Shown piece after piece: positions 1 through 5,384 of a stretch of 6,674 nucleotides of DNA (its first letter is position 1; every line of letters begins with the position of its first letter). Position numbers and translations under genes: made by a program. The notes under the pieces were generated by a model. That model made no database searches, was not told where the DNA came from, and saw only the letters and a list, made by a program, of their open reading frames with translations. Source of the stretch: a bacterium (GTDB lineage Bacteria > Desulfobacterota > GWC2-55-46); NCBI GenBank assembly GCA_027310325.1, contig DAIDBB010000418.1, positions 1 through 6,674 of the forward strand, read 5' to 3'.

Positions 1-339
1 GGCAGGAAGATCGATATCCTCTGCAACGCCGGGCCCATACGGGACGCCTCGGGCGGCGTCATGGGAGGGGCCGTCGTGATAAGGGACATAACCGAGCGCA
101 AGAGGGACCTGGATGAGCTGAGGAAATTGAACGCCGAGCTAAGGGACGCCCTGGACAGGGTGAAGCTCCTTAGCGGGCTCCTTCCGATATGCGCCTCGTG
201 CAAGAGGATAAAGGACTCGGCAGGCAACTGGAACTCCATGGAAAGATACATCTCCGAGCGCTCGAACGCCGAGTTTACGCACGGCATCTGTCCCGACTGC
301 GCCAAAAAACTCTACCCCGAGTTCTCCAGAAAGAAATAA
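1..339 (+). CDS. PAS-domain sensory protein, C-terminal fragment with four-Cys tail
   Basis: The 5' end lies outside the window; frame 1 is open from base 1 to the TAA at 337-339 (112 visible residues). Residues 1-34 have the usual end of a PAS domain, finishing in the GAVVIRDITERKR pattern that joins PAS domains to downstream modules. Residues 35-58 are a short charged, probably coiled-coil linker. The tail (about 59-107) has two Cys-X2-Cys pairs at residues 64/67 and 97/100, within LLPICASCKR and HGICPDCAKKLYPEF. From memory, this tail ends many PAS, GAF and receiver-domain proteins of Deltaproteobacteria. Its biochemical role is unknown to me; metal binding by the four cysteines is inference. 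No kinase or GGDEF domain follows, so output must lie upstream or in the tail itself. The Met at base 61 is internal to the PAS domain and is not the start. Confidence 0.85.
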   Translation, partial: GRKIDILCNAGPIRDASGGVMGGAVVIRDITERKRDLDELRKLNAELRDALDRVKLLSGLLPICASCKRIKDSAGNWNSMERYISERSNAEFTHGICPDCAKKLYPEFSRKK

Positions 340-437
340 CGTTCGTGCGCGGACGCCGCCGGCGGCCCCGCGAGGCGGACCAGAGCGATTATTATCGCCG
401 TCATCAGAAGCCCGAGAAGGTGTTTTGCGTCGCACAT
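312..437 (-). CDS. Possible 41-residue signal-peptide-like small protein
   Basis: The ATG at 437-435 is preceded by a strong SD (AAGGAGG, about 6 nt spacing) and by a promoter-like TGGTATAAT at 491-499. The peptide starts MCDAKHLLGLLMTAIIIALV, a hydrophobic segment, then reaches PPAASA|HE, which fits a signal peptidase I site after residue 30. Only 11 residues (HERYFFLENSG) would remain after cleavage. The TAG at 312-314 falls inside the 3' end of the convergent PAS gene, a 28-bp overlap. Either this is a true small exported or membrane peptide, or it is the 5' stub of a larger secreted protein whose body was lost where the PAS gene now abuts. An N-terminus ending SAHER-aromatic is common in longer exported proteins, which favours the stub. 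No family recognised. Confidence 0.45.
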   Translation of the reverse strand: MCDAKHLLGLLMTAIIIALVRLAGPPAASAHERYFFLENSG

Positions 438-468
438 GCCGCGCCTCCTTTCTCACAGGCCCTCCCCC

Positions 469-486
469 TTTTACGGCATCGTAAAA
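469..486. promoter_or_regulatory. Palindrome TTTTACG-N4-CGTAAAA, candidate operator
   Basis: A perfect 7-bp inverted repeat with a 4-nt spacer lies directly after the minus-strand -10 at 491-496 and before the SD of the 41-codon ORF. It therefore covers the expected transcription start, the usual place for a repressor site or a 5'-UTR hairpin. The binding protein is unknown. Confidence 0.4.
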
Positions 487-490
487 GTCC

Positions 491-499
491 ATTATACCA
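491..499 (-). promoter_or_regulatory. Extended -10 promoter TGGTATAAT
   Basis: On the minus strand the bases read TGG-TATAAT: a consensus sigma70 -10 with an extended TGn motif. No good -35 is visible 16-18 bp upstream, as is usual for extended -10 promoters. The predicted start is near 484, leaving a leader of about 45 nt to the ATG at 437. Confidence 0.5.
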
Positions 500-597
500 A
501 CCCCATGTTAAAGGCGGCTTAAAGGTCGCGGCAGGCTAACGTACGGAAACCTCAGGGTTATCGCGTGAGGACCGGTGAAGCGGGGTCAAAGGGGATG

Positions 598-630
598 AAA
601 AACCCCGGCAGGCCCAGGGCCTCTCCGGGG
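598..630 (-). terminator. Rho-independent terminator of the zinc-ribbon gene
   Basis: Read on the minus strand, CCCCGG (630-625) pairs with CCGGGG (608-603), with an inner GGCC/GGCC pairing, and is followed directly by TTTTT (602-598). It begins 25 nt past the stop codon of the zinc-ribbon gene. Confidence 0.75.
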
Positions 631-654
631 TCTTTCAAGGTCATTTCAGCGCCT

Positions 655-840
655 CTACGCGTGCCCGGCGCCTTTTTCCGTGCTCTCGGCCATGTCGGTG
701 AACATCGTGCCGCGGATCTTCGTCTGCTCGCCGCATTTCGGGCATTTTACGACCGTGCCGTCCTTCAGGTCCTTGGCCTTCTTCGAGAACTCCTTACTGC
801 ATACCGGGCAGGTAATGGTTATAACTATGTCTTTTGCCAT
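655..840 (-). CDS. Small zinc-ribbon protein
   Basis: A 61-residue protein starting at the ATG 840-838, with a GGAAGGAG SD about 8 nt upstream. It opens with a short beta-like stretch (MAKDIVITIT), then CPVC at 11-14 and CPKC at 33-36. These two CPxC knuckles 18 residues apart are typical of a zinc ribbon that binds one Zn by four Cys. The tail (40-61) is polar and has no further motif. Such mini zinc ribbons are common in Desulfobacterota and related genomes; most have no proven role, and nucleic-acid or protein binding are the usual guesses. The gene stands alone, with its own promoter at 880-909 and a terminator at 598-630. The ribbon is certain from the cysteines; the function is not known. 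Confidence 0.85.
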   Translation of the reverse strand: MAKDIVITITCPVCSKEFSKKAKDLKDGTVVKCPKCGEQTKIRGTMFTDMAESTEKGAGHA

Positions 841-868
841 GAGTGCGGCTCCTTCCTTGGGCGTCGCT

Positions 869-909
869 GGTTCTATTAAAGCTTAGCACAGAACCGGCAG
901 GGCCGTCAA
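869..909 (-). promoter_or_regulatory. Putative promoter and inverted repeat upstream of the zinc-ribbon gene
   Basis: On the minus strand TTGACG (909-904) is followed after 18 bp by TAAGCT (885-880), a good -35 with a weak -10. The predicted start is about 35 nt before the ATG. Across the -10 lies an inverted repeat GGTTCT (869-874) / AGAACC (890-895), nearly centred on the palindrome AAGCTT (879-884), a reasonable shape for a dimeric repressor site. Confidence 0.4.
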
Positions 910-938
910 TCGCGCGCGGGGCGCGGCCACCGCGGTCC

Positions 939-968
939 GCCCGCCGCAGGCGCGTGCGCACGGCAAGG
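939..968 (+). repeat. Dispersed intergenic repeat, copy A
   Basis: The 30 bases from GCCCGCCGCAGG onward match 5805-5834 at 27 of 30 positions, in the same orientation. The core GCGTGCGCACGG contains the perfect palindrome CGTGCGCACG. A shortened version, GCCCGCCGCACGGCG, sits at 1026-1040 and lacks the middle. Both long copies are in non-coding DNA. Confidence 0.65.
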
Positions 969-978
969 TAAAAGCGTA

Positions 979-1065
979 CGCGCGGGTTCGTCTTAACTTA
1001 TGCCGATTGGGTTCGCTTGCCATCTGCCCGCCGCACGGCGTGACCAAAGTTACCGAACCCGCGCG
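979..1065. repeat. Long imperfect inverted repeat upstream of the SpeD-like gene
   Basis: CGCGCGGGTTCG (979-990) is perfectly complementary to CGAACCCGCGCG (1054-1065). After a small asymmetric internal loop, TAACTT (994-999) pairs with AAGTTA (1047-1052). A further GCCG/CGGC pairing is possible between 1001-1005 and 1036-1040. Total paired length is at least 18 bp in an 87-bp unit. The apex contains the shortened copy of the dispersed repeat. It ends 66 bp before the SpeD-like ATG and its right arm lies near the presumed -35 region, so it could be an operator, a structured transcript, or a small MITE-like insertion. No known riboswitch was recognised. Confidence 0.6.
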
Positions 1066-1075
1066 CCGACCCATG

Positions 1076-1081
1076 TATACT
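1076..1081 (+). promoter_or_regulatory. Possible -10 box TATACT for the SpeD-like gene
   Basis: TATACT preceded by TG lies about 50 nt upstream of the ATG at 1131. No convincing -35 is seen; the expected position falls on the right arm of the inverted repeat. Only a weak call can be made. Confidence 0.3.
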
Positions 1082-1130
1082 GGCATACGGGGGATTCAGG
1101 CCGACGGGTAGAGAGGCACGGAGGTGGCGT

Positions 1131-1595
1131 ATGGCGATCCAGCTTGGCACAGGGTGGATGGTCGAGCTTTACGGCTGTCCGCCGGAGAAGATCGAGAAGG
1201 CGGGCGTCGTCGAGGAGGTGATGGTCTCGGCGGCGAAGGTGTCAAATTCGATAATAACGAAGACGATATTCCATGAGTTCGACGGCGGGGGCGTGAACGG
1301 CATGGTCTCGACGCTCTCCGGGGCCTACTTCGCGGTCCACACGTGGCCGGAGAAGGGCTACGTCGCCCTCGACGTCTTCACCGCCGGCCCGGTCGTAACG
1401 CCGGAAGACACGGTAGGGTTCATCTCCGAAAGGTTCTGCTCAAAAGAGTCGTACGTCTACAGGGTCCCGCGCGGAAGGTTCGACGAAAACGGCAAGCCCG
1501 CGCCTTCAAGTAAGATACTCGTCGAGGGGTTGGCCGCGCTCAAGGTCCCGGGCCTTGTAAAGGCCGCTACCGTCCTTTTCGGTCTCATCTTCTGA
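1131..1595 (+). CDS. SpeD-like protein lacking the pyruvoyl-forming serine (probable pseudoenzyme)
   Basis: A 154-residue protein starting at the ATG 1131, with SD GGAGG at 1120-1124. It has the fold signature of class 1 bacterial S-adenosylmethionine decarboxylase: an opening like G-W-M-V-E-L-Y-G-C, FHEF at 47-50, VHTWPEKGYVALDVFT at 69-84, and YRVPRGRFDE in the C-terminal part. Known SpeD proenzymes cleave themselves before a serine in an ESHLxIHTWPE motif, making the pyruvoyl cofactor. Aligned back from the conserved His70 (T. maritima His68), the serine is Ala65 and the preceding Glu is Gly64. Processing Ser55 (GVSG) is Asn56 (GVNG), and Cys83 (FTCG) is Ala85 (FTAG). Three of the four residues needed for processing or catalysis are gone, while the surrounding core is kept. 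There is a C-terminal extension of about 25 residues ending in a hydrophobic stretch. No spermidine synthase is adjacent. Polyamine synthesis by this copy is therefore unlikely; a regulatory or ligand-binding role is inference. Confidence 0.85.
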   Translation: MAIQLGTGWMVELYGCPPEKIEKAGVVEEVMVSAAKVSNSIITKTIFHEFDGGGVNGMVSTLSGAYFAVHTWPEKGYVALDVFTAGPVVTPEDTVGFISERFCSKESYVYRVPRGRFDENGKPAPSSKILVEGLAALKVPGLVKAATVLFGLIF

Positions 1596-1615
1596 GACGG
1601 CGGCGCCTGCCTCGG

Positions 1616-1999
1616 TCACTTTTCCATCTTTACGGTAAAATACGCCTTGCCCTTTTTGCCGGAGGTATAATCGACCCTGTAGCGGAGCGTCGTCCCGCAC
1701 CGCTCGAGCGTCCAGCGCTCTGTCCACGAGCCCGGGGCGCCCTGCCCCGGCGCCAGCACCACCTCTTTTTTAATTATCCGGCGCACGGCGCACCTTGCGC
1801 CGTTCGAAAGTGCGTCGTCGGTAAAAAGTATCATGTTAAGCGTCTCTTTCTGGAGTGCGGGGCCCGCGAGCGACTGCGCGTTCGTAGAAGCCGGCGAAGG
1901 CGCGGACGCCTTGGGCTGCCCGGCCTTTTGCACGCGCGCCCCGGCGCAGCCCCAAAGGGCAAGAAGGATGGATAAGGCGTAGACGAGTCGCGTCTTCAA
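1616..1999 (-). CDS. Small lipoprotein with a two-cysteine C-terminal domain, unknown function
   Basis: The start chosen is the TTG at 1999-1997. It follows GGAG at 5 nt spacing and gives a compact lipoprotein signal peptide (MKTRLVYALSILLALWGC). A TTG 11 codons upstream, at 2032, would give a longer N-terminus but overlaps the likely promoter. Lipidation would be at Cys18 (127 residues in total). Residues 19-48 are an Ala/Pro/Ser-rich linker. The globular part (about 50-127) has Cys70 and Cys101, a possible disulfide, around a W-T-E-R-W-T-L-E-R-C-G motif and a YRVDYT strand, and looks all-beta. I have seen similar C-termini in uncharacterised exported proteins, but no function is known to me. 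The gene is tail to tail with the SpeD-like gene, 20 nt apart, so the two are not co-transcribed. Confidence 0.75.
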   Translation of the reverse strand: MKTRLVYALSILLALWGCAGARVQKAGQPKASAPSPASTNAQSLAGPALQKETLNMILFTDDALSNGARCAVRRIIKKEVVLAPGQGAPGSWTERWTLERCGTTLRYRVDYTSGKKGKAYFTVKMEK

Positions 2000-2032
2000 G
2001 GTCGCTCCAAAAAAGTTCTTCCGGGATTTCAA

Positions 2033-2041
2033 AGTATATCA
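2033..2041 (-). promoter_or_regulatory. Extended -10 promoter TGATATACT for the small lipoprotein
   Basis: Minus-strand TGA-TATACT is an extended -10 about 34 nt upstream of the chosen TTG start. The same nine bases precede the PilZ gene at 5281-5289. No clear -35 is seen. Confidence 0.45.
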
Positions 2042-2078
2042 CAAAAAGCCGTTGCCATCACCCTTAATGGCCGCGCCC

Positions 2079-2134
2079 TTGACGCGGACGTTGACACGCT
2101 GCTATTATCTGATAACCTCGATTTAAGGTTTTTT
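2079..2134 (+). promoter_or_regulatory. Promoter and short leader hairpin of the propeller operon
   Basis: TTGACG (2079-2084) and TATTAT (2103-2108) are separated by 18 bp. A second -35-like TTGACA at 2091-2096 has no matching -10 at proper distance. The start would be near 2115, leaving a leader of about 55 nt. Within it AACCT (2114-2118) pairs with AGGTT (2126-2130), followed by a T run through 2134; this resembles a weak terminator or attenuator, though a 5-bp stem is marginal. Confidence 0.5.
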
Positions 2135-2168
2135 CAAAGCTATTACGCTTATTTGGGAGGGGGTAGAA

Positions 2169-4208
2169 ATGGTAAAGGCCCTGAGAAATGGGACTCTGGC
2201 GTCCGCCATCGTCGCGGCCGCATTTTTTTTAAGCGGAGGCGCCGGGGCCGTTCCTCCGCCGCCGGGGTTTCCCACGTCCCCGCAGTTCCCGCAGCCTCCG
2301 TCGTTTCCGGCCCCGCCGGTGCCTCCCCCCTTTCCATCCCCCGCGCCGCCGTTCCCGGCCCCTTATCCGCCTGTCGCGCCGAGAAGGCTCCCGAATTTCG
2401 GGGTAAATGTGCTTGCTGAAGGACTTCAGAACCCTGGCCATTTAAAACAAAAGGGGCCGCTCCTTTTCTGGTCGCAGGCCGGGGACAACCCCGTTCAGAA
2501 GATGACGATAAACGGCGGGGAGCCGGAGACCGTGGCCATTAAGATGGGGGTCCCGGAAAACATCCTCGTGGCCGGAAAGTTCGTATACTGGATAGATGGG
2601 ACGAGGCTTAAGGCCACGGACGCCGGGGAGGGGACGACGGCCATAGTCTCCGAAGGCGAGAAAAACTTCGGCGAGTCGGCGTTGGCCACGGACGGAAAGT
2701 ACCTCTACTGGGTCAACTCGAAGGCAAGCCCGCCGGGCTGGACGATAAACAGGGTGCCGGTGGCCGGAGGGAAGACGGCGGTCATAGCGAGCGCGGCCAA
2801 ACCGATAGTGTCAGTTCTCTTCGATAACGGTTTCGTTTACTGGGAGGAGGCTGGCTCCGGGCCGGGGAAGACCGGGGGCGCGAACGATAGCGCGATAAGG
2901 AAGGTCCCGGCGGCGGGCGGCCCGGCCGTAACTGTGGTCGACGGCGGGCTTAACGGCCTCATGGCGGCCCCCGGAACGCGGCAGGCGCCAACATGGCGGC
3001 CTGCCGGGGGCATGGCGATAGCGGGCGGCAGCCTTTATTTTTCGCGGACCGGCTACATGAGGGAGGCGGACAAGGTCTTCAGGGTCTCGACCGGCGGCGG
3101 GCCCGTGACGCCGGTCGAGGAGGCCGTCCAGGGGCCGGTCGTAAAGATAGCGGCGGACGGGGAGAACGTCTACTGGGCGGACGCCGTCTCTATAGAGAGG
3201 CTCCCGGTCGGGGGAGGCAAGGCCATTGTGCTTGCGAAGGGGCTACGTTCCCCGGCGGACCTCGCCATCGGCGGGCCTCAAGTCTACTGGACCGAGACCA
3301 TCTGCTGCGGGCACGGCCAGACCGGGTCCGTAAAGAAGGTCCCCGTGGCCGGGGGCAAGATAACGGTACTGGCTGCCAACGTCGAAGCGCCGGGCCCGAT
3401 AGCGGTAAGCGGCCCCGAGGTTTTCTGGGGCGAGGGCGGGCCCACCGGGCTTGCGGAAGGGTTCGGCAGGATAGCGAAGGTCTCCGAGGGCGGCGCCGTT
3501 ACGACGGTAGCGGGCGGGATATCGAGCGACGCCCCCCCGATAGCGGTGGATGACCTGAATATCTACGTCGCGGACAGGTTCACGATAAAAAAGATACCGC
3601 TGTCCGGAGGGCAGCCCGAGAAGATAGCGGCGGCGGGGTCCACGGTCGTCGACCTTGCCGCCGACAACAGCAACGTCTACTGGATCGAGGACCCGGTATC
3701 GACCGTAAGGAGGGTGGACGTAAGCGGCGGCCCCATCACGACCATCACGAGCGGCACGGGGCCCGCCGGGCGGCTTGTGATCGACGGCGCCAACATATAC
3801 TGGGTCGACCATTACGACACGATAAGGACGATAGGCCTCATGAGCAGGTTCGAGAGCGTTATCGCGGGCGGCCTCCAGTACGTGACCGATATCGCCGTCG
3901 ACTCCGGCACGGTCTACTTCCTCGAGAGCAACGGCAGGGACATAAGGGCAGTTGCCGCGAGCGGCGGCCCCGCGGCGAGGCTCGTAAGCTTCATAAACCC
4001 GCCGGGGTCCATGGCCGTGGATAGAACGAACCTCTACTGGGCCGACCAGGGCGGCGTGGGCGAGGTGTCGAGGAGGGGCGGCCCCCCCACGGTCGTCGCA
4101 ACGGACCTTGCGTCCGACCCCCGTTTGCCGAATTCGATAGCCGCCGACGGGCTCAACGTCTACTGGACCGAGGCCGCCGGAGGCGTCATAAAGAGCGCGC
4201 CGAGATAG
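2169..4208 (+). CDS. Secreted Pro-rich beta-propeller protein with about 14 YWTD-like repeats
   Basis: A 679-residue protein starting at the ATG 2169, after a GGGAGGGGG SD. Residues 1-27 are a signal peptide ending in AGA|VPPP. Residues 28-72 are a Pro-rich, Phe-spaced segment, likely an extended stalk or wall-spanning linker. From about 78 to the end, units of about 40 residues recur, each with an aromatic VYW-(acidic) strand and usually an RVPxxGG turn. The aromatic motifs are at 98, 138, 178, 222, 288, 333, 371, 417, 464, 502, 542, 581, 621 and 663. This pattern is that of YWTD/NHL-type beta-propellers; 14 blades would suit two seven-bladed domains. Repeat 5 carries a long insertion (about 230-285). 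The only cysteines are a vicinal pair, Cys379-380. The protein should act outside the inner membrane, probably by binding a ligand or partner; no catalytic motif is visible. The lipoprotein gene begins 3 nt after its stop. Confidence 0.85.
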   Translation: MVKALRNGTLASAIVAAAFFLSGGAGAVPPPPGFPTSPQFPQPPSFPAPPVPPPFPSPAPPFPAPYPPVAPRRLPNFGVNVLAEGLQNPGHLKQKGPLLFWSQAGDNPVQKMTINGGEPETVAIKMGVPENILVAGKFVYWIDGTRLKATDAGEGTTAIVSEGEKNFGESALATDGKYLYWVNSKASPPGWTINRVPVAGGKTAVIASAAKPIVSVLFDNGFVYWEEAGSGPGKTGGANDSAIRKVPAAGGPAVTVVDGGLNGLMAAPGTRQAPTWRPAGGMAIAGGSLYFSRTGYMREADKVFRVSTGGGPVTPVEEAVQGPVVKIAADGENVYWADAVSIERLPVGGGKAIVLAKGLRSPADLAIGGPQVYWTETICCGHGQTGSVKKVPVAGGKITVLAANVEAPGPIAVSGPEVFWGEGGPTGLAEGFGRIAKVSEGGAVTTVAGGISSDAPPIAVDDLNIYVADRFTIKKIPLSGGQPEKIAAAGSTVVDLAADNSNVYWIEDPVSTVRRVDVSGGPITTITSGTGPAGRLVIDGANIYWVDHYDTIRTIGLMSRFESVIAGGLQYVTDIAVDSGTVYFLESNGRDIRAVAASGGPAARLVSFINPPGSMAVDRTNLYWADQGGVGEVSRRGGPPTVVATDLASDPRLPNSIAADGLNVYWTEAAGGVIKSAPR

Positions 4209-4211
4209 GCC

Positions 4212-4874
4212 ATGAAGAAGATACTATCGCTTGGCATCGCCCTCACGCTCCTCCTTGTCCATGGCTGCGCGAAGGGTGTGCCTCCAGAGGACATCTCGAG
4301 GATAAGAGGGAAGAAGGTCATTGCGGTCGCCTACGCGCCGTCCGGTTTCGCCGTGGCGAAGGGCCGTTACCTGGACGCCTTCTACGGGATGGTCGGGCTA
4401 GGGAACTGGACCGAGGCCGTCGGGGAAGGCCGGAGGTGGGTCGCGGATTACGCGCTCCCGGACCCGTCGGTAAAGGCCGTGCGTGCGCTCCTTGCAGGCA
4501 TGAAGAAGCTTGACATGGAGGCCGCCTCATTCCATGAGTTCTCCGACGAGGACCCAGCCGCGCTAAAAAAGGCGTTCGGCCCCGGGGGGTTCGTGCTTGA
4601 CATCAAGACAACGAGGTGGATGCTCACGTATTTCCCGGCCGACGCCACGAGATACCGCCTGACCTATGAAGCGCGGGCAAGGCTCATCTCGCTTGAAGAC
4701 TCCGGGATAATCTGGAAAAGCCGGTGCAGGTATACGGAGGGCGACATCAATAAGAGCGCTACGCTATACGAGTTCGAGGCCAACCACGCCGCCCTCCTCC
4801 GCGAGAGGCTGGGCGCGGCCGCGGACGCGTGCGCCAGCGCGCTCGGCGCGGAGTTTTTCGGAAAAGGGGATTGA
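4212..4874 (+). CDS. Lipoprotein co-transcribed with the propeller protein, unknown family
   Basis: A 220-residue protein starting at the ATG 4212, 3 nt after the propeller stop. The SD is weak (GAGATAGG within the stop region), so translational coupling is likely. A lipoprotein signal peptide (MKKILSLGIALTLLLVHGC) puts the acylated Cys at 19. Asp is not at position +2, which by the E. coli rule would not favour inner-membrane retention, so the outer membrane is likely. The mature part is mixed alpha/beta. It starts with a strand (KKVIAVAYAPSGFAVA, 34-49), has a helical middle (85-120), then strands (FVLDIKTTRWMLTYF, 127-141; YRLTYEARARLISL, 148-161; GIIWKSRCRY, 165-174) and a C-terminal helix. 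Cys172 and Cys207 could form a disulfide. The YEARARLISL...IIWKSRC stretch resembles the paired-strand core of many small periplasmic lipoproteins, but I cannot name a family. Its context suggests that it anchors or assists the exported propeller. Confidence 0.8.
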   Translation: MKKILSLGIALTLLLVHGCAKGVPPEDISRIRGKKVIAVAYAPSGFAVAKGRYLDAFYGMVGLGNWTEAVGEGRRWVADYALPDPSVKAVRALLAGMKKLDMEAASFHEFSDEDPAALKKAFGPGGFVLDIKTTRWMLTYFPADATRYRLTYEARARLISLEDSGIIWKSRCRYTEGDINKSATLYEFEANHAALLRERLGAAADACASALGAEFFGKGD

Positions 4875-4883
4875 GTAGAGGGC

Positions 4884-5231
4884 CTACTTGCGCCCGGAGG
4901 CGTAGCTTATGCACCTGGCGATGACGGGATGTTCTTTCCCGGTTATTTGCTCGTCGAACTTAATTCCGGCGCAGAAGTTCTTCCCGATCGATTTTATCCA
5001 CCTTACGGTCCCCTGGACCTCTTCCGAGGCGGTCAGGGCCCCGTTCATGAGGACGGTCATCTTGATGACGACCTTATCTTTCGGCATGAGGGGCCTTGAC
5101 GTATAAAGGCCGACCCCTTCCTTCGAGATATTGACCGCGACCGCGCGACCGGCGGCGCGGCTTCCAGACTTTTTGATCTTTATGTCGGCGATGAGGTACT
5201 TCCTGGCGTGGACACGTTTATTGTCTTTCAC
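4884..5231 (-). CDS. Single-domain PilZ protein (c-di-GMP receptor)
   Basis: A 115-residue protein. The start is the GTG at 5231-5229, behind AAGGAGG at about 7 nt. The c-di-GMP-binding signature of PilZ domains is complete: R6-x3-R10 (RVHAR) and N34-x-S36-x2-G39 (NISKEG). The later IGKNFCAGIKFDE matches the conserved end strand of the domain. PilZ proteins bind the second messenger c-di-GMP and pass the signal to motility, exopolysaccharide or secretion machinery; a stand-alone domain must do so through a partner. Nothing adjacent identifies the partner. The gene ends 9 nt from the propeller-lipoprotein operon on the other strand, so it is not part of that operon. A good promoter lies at 5281-5310. 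Confidence 0.93.
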   Translation of the reverse strand: MKDNKRVHARKYLIADIKIKKSGSRAAGRAVAVNISKEGVGLYTSRPLMPKDKVVIKMTVLMNGALTASEEVQGTVRWIKSIGKNFCAGIKFDEQITGKEHPVIARCISYASGRK

Positions 5232-5280
5232 CGGCAGGCCTCCTTCTGCACAAAGATTGTTTTTTTGCGGGAGCCCGAAG

Positions 5281-5310
5281 AGTATATCAATAAAGCGTGA
5301 GGTTTTTCAA
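5281..5310 (-). promoter_or_regulatory. Sigma70-type promoter of the PilZ gene
   Basis: On the minus strand TTGAAA (5310-5305) is followed after 18 bp by TATACT (5286-5281), which is itself preceded by TGA (extended -10). The predicted start is about 40 nt upstream of the GTG. Confidence 0.65.
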
Positions 5311-5384
5311 TAGCGTACTTTCTTTTTCGAGAAAATGCAAGCGCGGGCATAGGCGAGTGAATAGAAATAGTCTCCCGGCGATTG

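Noticed and set aside
883..1086. Minus-strand open frame across the structured gap
   Set aside because: It runs through both the dispersed repeat and the inverted repeat, has Arg/Ala/Gly-rich composition with no domain, and no SD before its start; it is a by-product of high GC.
2114..2134. Leader hairpin before the propeller gene as a true attenuator
   Set aside because: The stem is only 5 bp and AT-containing; it is noted within the promoter entry but is too weak to list as a terminator or riboswitch.
2229..2441. Arg-rich minus-strand frame, protamine-like
   Set aside because: It is the complement of the Pro-rich coding stretch; CCG/CCC proline codons read as Arg/Gly in reverse.
2993..3553. 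186-residue plus-strand frame inside the propeller gene
   Set aside because: It is very Arg/Gly-rich, lies wholly within the well-supported propeller reading frame, and has no SD; it is a frame shadow.
3243..3812. 189-residue minus-strand frame antisense to the propeller
   Set aside because: Its repetitive Tyr/Arg/Gly pattern simply mirrors the VYW/GG repeats of the sense gene; there is no start signal.
5231..5353. Forty-codon minus-strand frame starting at an ATG near 5351 and overlapping the PilZ start
   Set aside because: It has no SD and contains the best -35/-10 pair for the PilZ gene, so it would not be on the main transcript.
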